A DNA stretch of 64,000 nt from Piliocolobus tephrosceles (Eukaryota > Chordata > Mammalia > Primates > Cercopithecidae), in NCBI RefSeq assembly GCF_002776525.5, contig NC_045437.1:135603621-135667620 (forward strand), written 5' to 3'. Each line of letters begins with the position of its first letter. The first letter of the stretch is position 1. Position numbers and translations under genes: made by a program. Below are positions 11,297 to 24,057 of this stretch, piece by piece. The notes below the pieces were generated by a model. The model saw only the letters and a program-made list of their open reading frames with translations, had not been told where the DNA came from and made no database searches.

Positions 11297-11321
11297 AATT
11301 TTAAAAAACATTTGTACAGCA

Positions 11322-11510
11322 ATGGGCTTGGGAATCAGAATGCCTGAGTCTTATTCCATCCTACCATTTAACAAGTGTGTGACCTTAGGTAAATTTCCTG
11401 TCTTGGGCCAGCCTCATTCTCTTCCTCTGTAAAGTGGAGGTGATACTAGTAGGTATACCAACGTGGTGGGATTGTTAAAAGGATTAAATGAGATGTGTAT
11501 GTGATATTAT
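11322..11510 (+). repeat. MIR SINE
   Basis: Order 'gtgtgaccttaggtaaattt', 'ctcttcctctgtaaagtgg' and 'ttaaaaggattaaatgagat' is diagnostic of MIR. Confidence 0.8.
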
Positions 11511-11529
11511 TTATTTTGCTTGTTATTAC

Positions 11530-13015
11530 CATGTTATTATTTATCAACAAATACAATAGTTGTTACACTAATGAGAATTCTTTCTATTCGAAGAAACAGA
11601 AGCTAGTTTGAACAAAAAGAAAGACAGGGAAAGTATTAACTTACATGTCTTGAGGTGCACAGCAGCCTCAGGAGTCAGGAACTCAAAAGCATTAGAATCT
11701 GTCACTATTCAGTGTCTCAGAGTTCATCTCAGCTTTGGTCTATAAGTTGTCCTCATTATCTCAGGCTCCTCAGCGACATGACTTCTGGGATGAGTTTCTT
11801 ACATTTTTTTGACACAGGGGCAAGAGAAAGCTACCATCTCAATCTTCAATTCAAAAATTTCCTGGAAGTTATATGCCTTTTTCAATGGCCAGGAACGTAG
11901 GGATTATAGCTGGTAACCCCACCAGAACCACATAGAGTAGGAGATAAGTTTTCTAAAGGAAGACAAGAAGGGTGGAGCAAGCAATGCTGGGTAGACAGAA
12001 TTATAGATGTTCATTACTCCTGTTATGAATATGTGAACCAGTTTGCCATGACAAAGTCCCTTTAAGTCAATCCAGGACATTTGCTATATAAACGCATTAT
12101 TCAACAATAGAGATGAACCGTAGCACCAGAGAAGTTGTACATACTTTGCAGAGATTAAGGTTACACTTTTTCATGTCCTCCACAGTACCCAGCACAGAAC
12201 AGGCACTCTAAGAAACAGTTGTGAAGTGACTAATAACTCAGATCTAGAATCAAATTGTGTCACTGTATTAGCTGAGATAAATTAGATCATACTTCGGTGA
12301 AAACAAAAAAAAGAACACATCTTAGTGACTTAGCACTACAATTTTATTTCTCACTCACTAAGTTCACTATGGGTACAAATGATTCTCCAGGGCAACTGTG
12401 CTCCAGGTGATGCTCAGACGCCCAAGTTAATGAAGGCACCACCAGCCTGCAGAGGGCCATCTGTAGCACGGGGCCTTCTAAGTCAATATGCAGAAGAAAG
12501 CTCCAGGGGGTCTTATGCCGGCAATTAAGTCCTTCATTCTAGAAGTGATCCATGTCATTTTGTTCGCAGGTCATTGGCTAGACCCTGTCGCCAGCCCCAC
12601 TTACCTGCAAAGAACTGGGCAATGTCATTTTTCATATGCTTGGAAGTAGAGGAGACACACCTATGTGTGAGCACTAGCCGTCTCTGCTAAAATCGATTAA
12701 AATAAAACTATGTTCTATAAAAATACTACTCCAATTTTTTGATGTTAAAAAGATTCATAGAAAAGAAAATCGCCTAAAAACTGTGAGGATGGCGTTCCTT
12801 CTCCTCTATCATTGAACAGGATTCCCTAGCTAGAATTACAAAAAGTTTCTGATTAAACCCATATTACAGCCCAGCAGAGAGTAATTCCATTTGAAAGTTG
12901 AAAGTTTATGTATTTTGCACCCTCCACTATTCGGTAGAACGACCTTCAAAATCCAATTGAGCGTACAATTCTTACCAGAGGGCAATCGACAGTCCTTTGC
13001 AAAAGTCTTTTTAAA
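11530..13015. other. Intergenic, possible old LTR at 12260-12680
   Basis: No coding evidence. The 12260-12680 stretch ('attttatttctcactcacta', 'aagtgatccatgtcattttg') looks like an old LTR or DNA-transposon relic, but I cannot place it in a family. Confidence 0.35.
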
Positions 13016-13485
13016 AAATATGCCTACTCTCTGACCCAATAATTTCACTTCTGTGATTTAACCAGGGGAGGGAGGGGAAACACAGACGTGCACACAGATG
13101 TAACTGTGAAGATATTCTTTGCAGTCCATTTGTAACAGGAAAAAGTAAGAATTAACCTTAATGCCAGCCAGAGCGTGTTGGTTCAATAAATTAAAGTGTA
13201 TCCTCACCCTGAAATAACATGCAGCCATTAATAATCACATTGTGAAGGTGTGTTTATTAAAGTGAAAAGAGGTTTCTGGTACATTAGTGGGGGAAAAAAG
13301 CAAGCTATCAAATGGTGTATATACCACATATACCTGTGAAAGATTCTAGAAGAAAATACGTCAAGGAATTAGTAATGGTTGCTCCTGTGTGGGTGGGATT
13401 ATGGGTGTTTTTATTTTCTCCTTTTAGCTAAACTATTATTTCCTGCTATTATGAGTATTGTCTTTGAAATAAGAAAAAAAGGTAG
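13016..13485 (+). repeat. Old L1 3' fragment
   Basis: L1-like order: 'ctgacccaataatttcactt', then a 'tctttgcagtccatttgtaa' equivalent of the 'gcagcattgtttgtaat' box, then 'aacatgcagccattaataat'. It ends in AT-rich 3' UTR. Heavily diverged. Confidence 0.6.
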
Positions 13486-13509
13486 TTTAAATTATAAATA
13501 AAGAATTTT

Positions 13510-13812
13510 GCCGGGCGCAGTGGCTCACGCCTTTAATCCTAGCACTTCGGGAGGCCAAGGCGGGTGGATCACCTGAGGTCAAGAGTTCAAGACCAGCCTG
13601 GCCAGTATGGTGAAATCCCATCTCTACTAAAAATCTAGAAATTAGCCAGGTGTGGTAGCACATGCTTATAATTCCAGCCACTTGGGAGGCTGAGGCAGGA
13701 GAATTGCCTGAATCTGGGAGGCGGAGGTTGCAGTGAGTCAAGATTGCACCACTGCACTCCAGCCTAGGTGACAGAGCAAGACTCTAAAAAAAAAAAAAAG
13801 AAGAAGAAGAAG
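13510..13812 (+). mobile_element. Alu (S type)
   Basis: Full-length dimer starting 'ccgggcgcagtggctcacgc', with the tail from about 13785 mutating into (GAA)n. Confidence 0.92.
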
Positions 13813-13814
13813 AA

Positions 13815-14930
13815 TCTCCTTTGGCTTATCACATATCCACTGCTCATAATGGGGCTTTTATCTTAGAAACTGACTACCAGAAATGAGGTTCCTCTTGGTC
13901 TTTACTGTTCACAGTCACTACTGGTGACAATAATGGCAAGAGTATTTGTGAAAGACAGCACTTCCCGGGTCATAAGCCTATTCACTTTCACCAGCCTCCC
14001 ACAACTGTAAGGGAAAGTAGTTCAGGTCTTAATACCCCCCAATGCACAACTAAGGCTCAAAACCCTAAGTGACTTGCCCAAGAGAGGAGACAACATGAGG
14101 ATTCACGACTCTTCCTGGCTGTCGCTCTGTCCAACCCCAGAAAGAGTTCTGGGTGCCGTTTACATAGAATATAATGTGAAAAGCATCCCACTGGACTTGT
14201 GTGGCGTCGGGTCCTGCTCAAAACCTTACTGGATAGCTGCAGCCCTCCTACACTGATGGGTCACCATGTGCCAATGTGGAGTACAGGTAAGTAAGCAAAT
14301 TAATAATCGATATTTATGGAGCACTCCTATAAGTTAGCACTGTTGGGGCACCTGAAGCTAATAAATTTGGTTTTTATCCTTTAGGCAACAAGGAGATATT
14401 TGAGGGTTCTAAGCAGCAGAATGATGTGATCAAAGCTATGTTTAGAAAGATTATTCTGGGGGAAATAAGAGTCAGTGGAGGTGAGCAAGACCAGAGGAGA
14501 CAAGGAGTAAAATGAGTCAGAAGGCTGCTACAATAATCCACGCAGGAGAAAACAAATGCCTAAATAAGATGAAAGCACCTGAGTTATAGAAAGCATCGTC
14601 ATCATCATTTTGATAATATTAGCAGTAGCTACATTTATTGAGCATATATTATGTTCCAGATATTATGATACTGGTTTATATAATGGTCCCATTCAATCTT
14701 CAGACTAACCCTATGAGGAAAGTACTGTTATTATCCCTATTTCTGAGGTTAGGAAAGCAGGGCTCAGAAGGGCTAGGTCACCTGCCCAAGCTCACATAGC
14801 TAGTATGTGGCAATGGTTACAACTTAGGTACATGTAATTTCAAAGCTCATCCTCTGAGCCATCATGCTAAGAATAGAAAAGAAGGTGGTGGCTGGTCGAT
14901 GACAATGACACAGGGAGATAAAGAGTTTAG
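13815..14930. other. Intergenic with MIR and L2 relics
   Basis: Reverse MIR-like pieces at about 13965-14085 and 14610-14860 ('ctgcccaagctcacatagct'), and an L2-like piece at about 14385-14570 ('ctaagcagcagaatgatgtg', 'gaaggctgctacaataatcc'). No gene. Confidence 0.55.
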
Positions 14931-14934
14931 TTCT

Positions 14935-15580
14935 GCTTATATACTGCTGGTCAGAGTGTAAATTAGTTCAACCATTGTGGAAAGCAGTGTGGCATTTCCT
15001 CAGAGACCTAAAAACAGAACTACCATTCAACCCAGCAATCCCATTACATGGTATGTACCCAAAGGGATATAAATAATTGTACCATAAAGACACATGCACA
15101 TGTATGTTCATTGCAGCACTATTCACAATAGCAAAGACATGGAATCAACATAAATGCCCATCAACGACAAATAGGATAAAGAAAATGTGGTACATAGACA
15201 CCAAGGAATACTAGGCGCCATAAAAAAGGATGAGATCATATCTTTTGCAGGAACATGGATGGAGCTGGAGGCCATTATTTTTAGCAAATGAACACAGGAA
15301 AAAAAAAAAAACATGTATCACACGTTCTCATTCATAAGTCGGAGCTAAATGATGAGAACACATGGACACAAAGACAGGAACAACAGACATGAGCCTAACA
15401 GAGGGTGAAGGGTGAGAGGAAGGAGAGGATCTGAAAAGAGTAATTATTGAGTATTAGGCTTAGTACCTGAGTGATGAAATGATTTGTACAACAAACCCCC
15501 GTGACATGAGTTTGCCTGTATAATAAACCTTCACATGTACCCTTGAATCTAAAATAAAAGTTCAAACCTTTTAGTATTTA
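14935..15580 (+). mobile_element. L1 3' end (truncated)
   Basis: End of ORF2 plus 3' UTR in consensus order: 'accattgtggaaagcagtgt', 'acatggaatcaacataaatg', 'ggaacatggatggagctgga', 'taagtcggagctaaatgatg' and 'tctaaaataaaag'. Stops disrupt the frame. Confidence 0.9.
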
Positions 15581-15584
15581 ATTT

Positions 15585-17690
15585 AAAAACAAAAGAGTTC
15601 AGTTCTAGAAATGTGGAGTGCCTTGTAATATCCAGATGAACATATCTAGTAGACATGGAGAAAGGTGGAGCTTGAAAGTGAATCATTGGAAGCCACCAGT
15701 GAGTAGGTGAAAGCTGATTCCATGAGAATGAACAAGCTCATTGAGAGAACGCATGGAGCATAGACAGCCTTGGATGAGACTCTGGGGACCCTCGAACGTT
15801 AAAGGATATGGAAGCATCTTCGAAAACAAAACACAACAAAGGCAGGAGGACAATCAGGAAAGAAAGGGGCCAAAAAAAAAAAACAGAGTAAAAAGAGTCT
15901 CAAAAAACAGAGAATGGACTCAATGGTGTTTAACGCTACATACTCAGTAATGATTGTTAGGGTTCATAATTTCAAGCCTTCACAACATGCAAGGTACTCT
16001 TCTAACTGCTTTGGGTGTATTACTTCACTTAATTCTCATAACAGTCTACTGAGGTAGAATAGACACTATTACTATCCCCAGTTTACAGATAAGAAAACTA
16101 CCCTGCCCCAGGTACCATGGCCTGTAAGTGGTAGAGCCAGGATTCAAAGCCAGGCGGTCTAGCTCCAGAGCTGGCACTCATAGCTTCCACACTGTATTGG
16201 CTTCCTCACCAATATCTAACACTTTTTGAGTACTCAAAATATGCCAGACACTGTTCTAAATACTGACTAATTTAATCCTCACAACGACTTTATTAAGTAG
16301 GTGTCATTATTATTCCTATTGGACAGATGAGAAAACTAAGTCACAGAACAGTTGCCCGGGAACACAGAGCCAGTGGAACCATGAAGGGATAGTTGACCCC
16401 TCCATGAGGAAATTAAAGAATTGTCATTCAGCACTTGGTGAATGAAGGCAATCTACTTTAGAATCAAGAATCCTGACCAAAGTGAGAGGTGGAAATAAAA
16501 ACTCAGAGTTCAATAGAAACTAGAAAATTATAAAACTTTGGAGTTGGAAGGGACCTGGGACATTCATCAATGCTATTCACTAAATGCTAGCATGGTAGGA
16601 TTGCACTTTCTGGCCCTCTGTGATTGGGTATGGCCATGGGACTCATTGGCCACATCCAATGTGTTGTAGGAGAAATGGCATATGTCACTTCCAGGCCAGT
16701 TGATTGCCAGTGGGAGACCTTCCAGAACGTTCTTTCCCTCTGCCACAGCAACCTGCAGCAATGGAAATGGTGGCTGCTCCATCAACCTGAGTCTCAGAGC
16801 AAGAGAACACGGAAGTGAGCTCTCAGCTGATTCACAGCAGACGTGTGGCATGAATGAGAAGTAAAGCTTGGAGACATAAGTCACTATGATGGCTGTGCTG
16901 ACTGATACAAAGCCTTAAACATGACCAGAATGGGGAAACTGAGAACTTAAAAGGAAAGAGACCTGCTCAGTGTCACAGAGCTGGCAACCTAGAGGCACTG
17001 AGGGCAAGAATCCAACTCCCTGTCATTCCATCCGGTTATCTTCCTTCTAAACCTCACTGAGCATCTCACATATCTTGCAACTCATTCCCCCTACTAACCC
17101 ACAGCATATTCAGTTTCTGTATATTAATGCAAAGGCTGGATTAAACTAATCATTGCCTAATTTTTACAAACTATCTCCTAGTGCAATGCACTCAGAACTC
17201 AATTTTCTGAAGAGGTACAGGGAGAAGGCACGGGGATCTGGAGGGGTGTGAGGAGGAAAACTTTGTCCTATTATTTATGGAATTGAGGCTAATATAATTA
17301 AGTTTTGACAGAAAGTGCTCAGTTTTGCAGACAGTTGCCACCCGTTTCTCCTGAAGCCTGGATCTCGTCGTAGAAACTGACTCCGCTCCATCTTCCTCTT
17401 TGATGTATGAGGCTATAAAACAGGGAGTGAGCAAGTCACCTTCAGAGAGGCTTTTTGTCATTGCAATAACTAGAAGTAATTTATGGGCTCCTGGAATCGT
17501 GGGTTCTCTGTTTCTGACTCGGCAAGAGACTGAAATCACAATCTGGATGCTGGCAGTCAATTGGAAGGTCAAAAAGACTCTGAAAGGTATCAGTCTTCTA
17601 GAATCTAGGATTAAGAAACATCAGTGTCCACATTCAATGATGAGATCATCAGCAAAGATTTTAGACAGAGGCTACCTTTTAGGTATTAGG
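15585..17690. other. Intergenic with MIR/L2 relics
   Basis: Reverse MIR at about 15960-16175 ('gtttacagataagaaaacta', 'gtagagccaggattcaaagc') and a second MIR/L2-like copy at about 16200-16380. The block 16575-16905 is an unassigned old repeat candidate. No coding potential beyond chance frames. Confidence 0.5.
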
Positions 17691-17699
17691 ATTTAATTC

Positions 17700-17960
17700 A
17701 CCTTTGTGAGGGGTGTCCTAGAACATCCTGCTCTATCCTGGCCACCATCTAAGTCCTCCCTTCCTTCAGGGCCCAGTTTAACTCCTGCTTCTTCTAGGAA
17801 GCCCTCCCTGCCTACCCTAGCCTACCATCCGTATTATGTGCTCTGACTTTACCATTCTTTTGGCACTTGTCACATTCTCCCTTGATATACATTCCTTATG
17901 TTTGCACATCTAGACTCTGTACTTCAGGTTTCTATAGAAATAGGTTTCATCTCATGAGCT
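17700..17960 (+). repeat. LINE-2 3' fragment
   Basis: 'ccttcagggcccagtttaac', 'tctaggaagccctccctgcc' and 'ttggcacttgtcacattctc' are the L2 3'-region boxes in order. Confidence 0.65.
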
Positions 17961-18017
17961 GACTCTGATCAATTAGTAGTGACTTCCTAGAGTGCTATGA
18001 CAAGAATCCTACCGTTG

Positions 18018-18612
18018 TAGGCTGGACGTGGTGGCTCATGGCCACCCAGCAATTTAGGAGGCCAAGCGGGGAGGAATGCTTGAGTCCAGAAGCTTGAGAC
18101 CAGCCTGGGCAATACAATGAGATCTGGTTTCTACAAAAAGTACAAATAAAAAAATTAGCCAGGGCTGGGCACAGTGGCTCATGCCTGTAATGCTAGCACT
18201 TTGGGAGGCTGAGGCAGGCGGATTATCTGAGGTCAGGATTATCAGATTATCTGAGCCTGGTCAACGTGGCGAAACCCCGTCTCTACTAAATATACAAAAA
18301 TTAGCCGGGCGTGATGGCAGGCACCTATAATCCCAGCTATTTGGGAGGCTGAGGCAGGAGATTTACTTGAAGCCGGTGGGGCAGAGGTTGCAGTGAGCTA
18401 AGATCATACCACTTCACTGCAGCCTGGGCGAAAGAACAAAACTCTGTCTCAAAAAAAATAAAAATTAGCCAGGCATGGTGGTGCATGACTATAGTCACAG
18501 CTACTCAGGAGGCTGATGTAGGAGGATTGCTTGAGCCCGGGATGTCAAGGCTGCAGTGAGAGGTTAGGCGACAGAATTAGATGTATCTCAAAAATAAAAA
18601 TAAAAATAAAAA
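18018..18612 (+). mobile_element. Outer Alu of an Alu-in-Alu nest
   Basis: Old Alu: left arm about 18018-18164, right arm about 18451-18612 ending in (AAAAT)n. It is interrupted by another Alu. The phrase 'aaaaattagccagg' is duplicated at both junctions. Confidence 0.88.
18165..18450 (+). mobile_element. Inner Alu of the nest
   Basis: Begins 'gctgggcacagtggctcatg' and ends 'ctgtctcaaaaaaaat'. It contains a short internal repeat ('attatctgag...attatctgag', about 18220-18254) where the left arm has been rearranged. Confidence 0.88.
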
Positions 18613-19569
18613 ATTCTGCAGCTCTGCAGCTATTTCTGAGTTCAACAGTTAAAAGTGCAGCGACTGACCAGCAAGTTCTGAGATGGGCATGCCAGGTAAA
18701 ACAGGTTGTGCATGGCATGTGTTTACCTTCTATATGCTGTAAGCACTAAGTTCTTTAAAAATAGGGCCCATCACTTACATTTACTTTTATTCCCAAGAAC
18801 ATTTACGTAAGCATTCTCAGAAAGTATTTGCACACTCAAAATTTATTTGGTAAGTAAACATCTCCCTTTGCAAAAATGACCTAACTCTAATGCATTATGT
18901 GTTCTAATTATGATTCTTTCAAACAGTCCTTAACACATGTATGTGTAGAGCTGACTCCCACCAGAAATTTTTCAAAGCTAGTTTTATGTAGGAAATGGCT
19001 TTTGACACATTAGCACTTTAACGTTTCTGAATCTTAAAACATGCATGCTTAATAACTCTTTGTCTGCAGTTAGCAGTGATTTTTGGAATTTTTGTATCTG
19101 TTACCTCATTTGGTTACTATGTGACCTTCGTGAGGTAAAATGTTATCCCCATTGTACAGATTTGAAACCACTTGTTCAGACTAGCAGAATAATTAGTCAG
19201 GACCAAAGGAGGTAACCCCATAAACATTTACCAGTTCTGCATAAAGTAAAATAAGCTGTTAAGGTTTAGGCCTGTGTTTCCTGAAGTTTTTTTTCCACAG
19301 AACATTAGGATGTTAATAGGGCCACTACGTGTGTTTTGGGGGTCAAATAAGTTTGGAAAACATTGATGAGTTTCCCTGTGTTTTGGGGGTCAAATAAGTT
19401 TGGAAAACATTGATGAGTTTCCCTACAGTAGGACGTCTCAGAGCTTTTAAGACACTAATGTACTTGGTGAACTCTACAGAGGCCCCACAGCGTGGGCCCA
19501 TATAAATATTCCCCCAAAGGTTCTGTAGAACACAGGTAATTTTTTCTAAAGTTACCAGCAGGGGTACTA
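18613..19569. other. Intergenic, with a 47-bp tandem duplication
   Basis: No gene or named repeat. The notable structure is the perfect 47-bp direct duplication at 19331-19424. Confidence 0.5.
19331..19424 (+). repeat. Perfect 2 x 47-bp tandem duplication
   Basis: Unit 19331-19377 is repeated without mismatch at 19378-19424, beginning 'gtgttttgggggtcaaataa'. Confidence 0.97.
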
Positions 19570-19805
19570 GAGGAACGGCAGAATGGTTAAGAGCCTGGGC
19601 TCTAAAATCCAACTGGGATCGAACTCTGGCCTCAAGGCTTACTGGTTTTGTGTCTATGAATAAGTCACAGAATCCCCAACGTCACTCCCTCACCTGTAAC
19701 ATGCAGATTCTAACAGGGCCATTCCTGGGGTTGTCATGAGGATTGAGACAAGGCAAGTGGAGTGTCTAGCTGATCATAAGCACTCAATAAATGTTAGCTG
19801 GTATT
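19570..19805 (+). repeat. MIR SINE, near full length
   Basis: Very complete MIR: 'ggttaagagcctgggctcta', 'gaactctggcctcaaggctt', 'tgaataagtcacagaatccc', 'gttgtcatgaggattgagac', and end 'actcaataaatgttagct'. Confidence 0.9.
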
Positions 19806-21104
19806 TCTGCCGATGAGGAAGAAAGTCAGAGTGGAATCTAAAAATAAAATAAAATGCACAGGTTGGGCTCCCTGAGAAGACCATTCTGAGTTTATCTCGT
19901 AGGAGGTTTACTGAGGAGCGCTCTTGGGTCAACACCTGTGGAAGGGAGGGGACAGAAGAGAGAGAAGAAGCTGTGATGCAGCTCAATGACAGCCAACCCC
20001 ACAAAGAGATGTAGAGCTAGATCAGCCCTTCAGAATTGTCCTTGGTTGGGCTGAGAAGGCCAGCTCTTTACAACCCCGCATGAATGAGTCAATGGACATC
20101 GGACACCCCAGGAAATGGCTGACCTTGGGGGAGGCAGCTCTCTGCAACTTAGGCAGTTCCTCAAGGGGCTACCACCATTCTCAGAAGCCAGGACAATAAG
20201 TCTCTCACCCAAGGAGAGTCTGAGCAGTGCAGACATACAATGTCTGCAGCAGTGCGTACTGCTTCCATCCACCAAAAAAAAAAAAAAAAAAAAGCAAAAG
20301 CTTCCTCTGACCCTCTGGGAAGGAAACAGGGCAGTCTGCAGACAGCAACCAAATCTAGTCATTTATTCATTCATCATTTATTAATGCCTACCACATGCCA
20401 GGCCCTAAGGCTTGGGGCTTATGAATCAGGTACTGATTCTATAGCAATCATAATAACAATGTTTTCTCTTTACTTTTTAAGGCATGAAAATACAGATAGG
20501 GAAACAGAGAAAGAAGAGATATCAAATCACTAGAAGACAGGATATATTCTCAGGTGATCAGTCACCTGTCATCCCGGTCTGAAAAGGTGTTAATTTGAAT
20601 GAAGAAAGGAACACAGCAATTTTTTTTCCCCACAGCAATACATCAAGTTGTTCTCCCAGTGACTTAGTGTGCTTGGCAAACTGTGTACGCTGCACAAAAT
20701 TGAATTCCCAGGTTTAGGGAAGCCTGAGCAGGCTCGAGGTACATGAGGATTTATTGCTTTAAGTACTTAAAATGCCTCGCACTAAATTTGCTGTGACCTT
20801 CTACCCCTGCCTATGGCCCCAAGTTAACCACAGCCTAGGTCTGAGCAAAGGTTAACAACACACCAAATAAAACAAATCAGCCCCAAGAAGACAGGTCCCT
20901 GCTTCACAGAGGCAATAGAGCCAAGTCCTTCTCATCCCTGGAAGGCTTGGCTGCATTCCTCTCTCTTCCACGTCAGTCCTCAGTGCCTGCCCGTCCTCCA
21001 TCCTCTTCTCCTCTTGTCACTTAACATATTCTTCAGAGTGGCCCCACAAGCACTGTTTCCCTGTAGCACGACTCTTGTTTTTCCCCACTGATCTCACTTG
21101 TTTA
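19806..21104. other. Intergenic, L2 trace and poly(A)
   Basis: Contains an A20 run near 20273 and an L2-like end at about 20350-20440 ('aatgcctaccacatgccagg'). The block 19830-20265 is possibly an old LTR, but I cannot assign it. Confidence 0.4.
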
Positions 21105-21640
21105 TGTTGAAGGGGATCAGGACCCAGCACCCCAAAATATGACCAGAATATATCAACCCAAAATATGCCTCTGTAACATAAGGATTATTTTGAACTGAAT
21201 ATTTGTGGGGAAAGCAGGCATAGGAGAAGTTCTGCAAGCAAGAGAAGTTATCCTTTTTTAAGAGAAATTTACATCTATAAAGGAGATCTCTATTGTAAGG
21301 GTATCTCCCTTTCTGCCCCAGGAATAGAGAGATTACTAAATCACTAGATTCTCTTATCAATGGGGAAGGTGTCACTTAAATCTGTATAACAAACCTTGCC
21401 CTTGTTAACAGTGCTTTTCCTGGCCTTTCCTACCCTTCTTTCTTTGTTGGGGAGCCAGCAGGTGAGTGGGGAGGTATGATGGTATTTAAGCCTGAACCCT
21501 CAGACAATTCTTTGAGATCTACTCTTGAGATTTTGCTCTAAGATGTCCCTGAATATCTCCCCTGTATGGAGGAGGTATGCATGTTATTAGACTTCTCTTC
21601 ATTTTTCTCTTGTATCTGTCTTTTGTTACAGGGAATCCCA
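21105..21640 (+). mobile_element. LTR-like block, family not assigned
   Basis: About 530 bp with LTR-like composition. It opens 'tgaaggggatcaggacccag', carries a 'gtatttaagcctgaaccctc' TATA/initiator-like stretch at about 21483, and ends near 'cttttgttacagggaatccc'. Orientation is inferred from this order. Confidence 0.4.
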
Positions 21641-21709
21641 ACTAAGAACAATGGAAGGTAGAAAGAAAATTATTTTTCCTCCCCTACAACATCTTGTCAA
21701 GATGCCAAC

Positions 21710-21905
21710 AAACTACTCTGCTTCTAATGTTTCACATTTGCATAGCATAGCACACTACAATTTACAGCCTGCTTCTGGGCCTCACAACTGGCCAAGAGGC
21801 AGGCACTGCAGAAATGACTGTCTCCATTCTGGAAGTGAGGGCCCTGAGAGGCAAAGTGACTTGCCCAAGGTCACAGAGCAAAAAGGCAGCACTTAAGCCA
21901 GGCCC
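21710..21905 (-). repeat. MIR SINE, reverse
   Basis: 'gccctgagaggcaaagtgac' and 'ttgcccaaggtcacagagca' form the reverse complement of the MIR 3' half. Confidence 0.75.
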
Positions 21906-22252
21906 TCTGTGCCACAAACTAGACCCACACATTGCCTCTCAGCCAAAGAGACCAAGTCACATATTGGCAGTGTACCTTACACTTAGTAGGACAATTGATC
22001 AAGGTCACAGACTTGGAAAGAAATTGCCTGGGGATCCACAGTATGGATATCCAGCTTCCCAGAGGAGACGGTTGTCTACGTTTATGTGCAAATATCCAAC
22101 TTGAGCACACCTGCAGAAGCTAAAGTTTCTTCTTCCTCTTTGTATTACTCTCAAGCCAAAGAAACAAATTAAAATTTTGAGAAAAAAAAAAAAAAAAAAA
22201 CAGACTTTTTTTAGCTTCACTGTCCCAAGTACTAATGGAAAAACAAGACTTT

Positions 22253-22560
22253 CTTAAAAAAAAAAAAAAAAACAACTTTGAGACAAGATCTCGCTGTGTC
22301 ACCCAGGCTAGAGTACAGTGGCATGATCATGACTCACTACAACCTCAACCTCCTGGCATGAGCGATCCTCCTGCCTCAGCCTCCCAAGTAGCAGGATTAC
22401 AGGCATACACCACCACACAAAACTGAATTTTGTATTTTTTGTAGAGACGGGGTTTCACCGTGTTGTCCAGGGTGGTATTGAGCTCCTGAGCTCAAACGAT
22501 CCGCCCACGTCGGCATCCCAAGGTGCTTGGATTACAGGCGTGAGCCATCATGACTGGCCT
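22253..22560 (-). mobile_element. Alu, minus strand
   Basis: Antisense Alu from 'tttgagacaagatctcgctg' to 'gcgtgagccatcatgactgg'. The expected T run at its start is a 20-A run (22253-22272) instead. A second A20 run lies at about 22182-22201. Confidence 0.85.
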
Positions 22561-22562
22561 CT

Positions 22563-23529
22563 GTAAAATACTTCAAAGAGGTTTATTCTGAACCAATATG
22601 AGTGACATGGCCCAGGGAACACACTCTCAAGAGGTCCTGAGAAAGTGTGCCCGTAGCTATTGGATTACAGTTTGGTTTTATACACTTTAGATAGATAGAA
22701 GTTATAGGTAGAGACATAAATCAATAAACGAAATGTATACCTTGGTTCAGCCTGGAAAAGCGGGATATCCTGAAGGGGAGGCAGGGTTATAGGTTATATG
22801 TGGATTCAGAGATTCTTTAATTTGCAGTTGGTTAAAGGAGTAAAACTTTGTTTAAAAATTTGAAGTCGACAGAAAGGAATGTTTTAGGTTATAATAAGAA
22901 AGTCTATTAACCAACACACTGAATCAGAGAGACCTGTAGTAGCGTGTGACTTAACCATTGTCTGGATGGCCTTAGATCCTGATTATAATTTGGTATCTTA
23001 TTGTCACAAAGAGTCCATTTTATTGGCCTTAGGATTAATGCTGGCTGGGCACAGTGGCTTACGCCTGTAATCCCAGCACTTTGGGAGGCCAAGGTGGGCA
23101 GATCACCTGAGGTCGGGAGTTCGAGACCAGCCTGACCAACATGGAGAAATCCCATAGCTACTAAAAATACAAGATTAGCCGGGTGTGATGGCACATGCCT
23201 GTAATCCCAGCTACTCGAGAGTCTGAGGCAGGAGGATCACTTGAACCTGGGAGGCGGAGGTTGCAGTGAACCGAGATCCCACCATTGCACTCCAGCCTGG
23301 GCAACAAGAGCAAAACTCCTTCTCAAAAAAAGAAACAAAAACAAAAAGAAAAAAAAATTAATTCTGGTCAGTTGTGCCTAAACTCCAAAAGGCAGAGGCT
23401 ATAACAAGGTATGTCTGACCTACCTGTCACTACTGGGAATTTCATGTTTAAAGTTTTTCTGGGATCCCCTTAGCCAGATGGGGGTCTGTTCAGTCGGTGG
23501 AGGACTTAGGATTTTATTTTTAGTCTACA
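22563..23529 (-). mobile_element. LTR-like element A, split by an Alu
   Basis: Reverse-oriented LTR-like unit sharing ordered blocks with the copy at 31085-31959. Shared blocks are an 'agaggtttattctgaacc' start, 'ggttttatacactttag', 'tgcctaaactccaaaaggc' and 'ggattttatttttagtctac'. Family not named with confidence. The two copies support each other as one repeat family. Confidence 0.6.
23041..23356 (+). mobile_element. Alu (S type) inside element A
   Basis: Full-length Alu, with target duplication 'attaatgctgg' (23034-23044) and 'attaattctgg' (23357-23367), one mismatch. Confidence 0.92.
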
Positions 23530-23639
23530 AAAGTGAGTTTAGAAAATTATGATCCTCCAAGCTTAATTTTTTTTCTTGTGAATTAGAAGTTCTTGTTTTA
23601 AAATTTTCCCAGGCAACCTTCTAAGAAGAAGCCTTTGGC

Positions 23640-23830
23640 GAGTGTTCACTCTGCACCTTTTGTTTCACTCAACAAATACTTACTGAGCACCTGTAGTGGG
23701 CCAGGCACTGTGCTAAATGCTGAGAACACAGCTGAGGAAAGGCAGGCAGATTCCTACCCTCAGGGAGTCTTACAGTCTGGCAGGATAATGTGGTCATTAA
23801 ATAGGGAAGTACAATGCAGAATTCAGAAAC
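23640..23830 (+). repeat. LINE-2 3' fragment
   Basis: 'caacaaatacttactgagca', 'gggccaggcactgtgctaaa' and 'tgctgagaacacagctgagg' are the L2 end in order. Confidence 0.75.
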
Positions 23831-24057
23831 ATTGCTGTTTGTAACTCTGTTGGTGGGAGTTAAAAATAATACAGTCTTTTTGAAAGGTAATTTGGCAGTG
23901 GCTATCAAAATTGTAGATGTGTATAACTTAGGATCCAGCAGATGCAAAAGTAAAACAAAACCACCTAAAAAAAGTAGATATTAAAACAAGGCACAAAGTT
24001 ATGGGTAAAAAAATATTCATTGCAACATCATTTATAATAGCAACAAGAAAAATAGCA

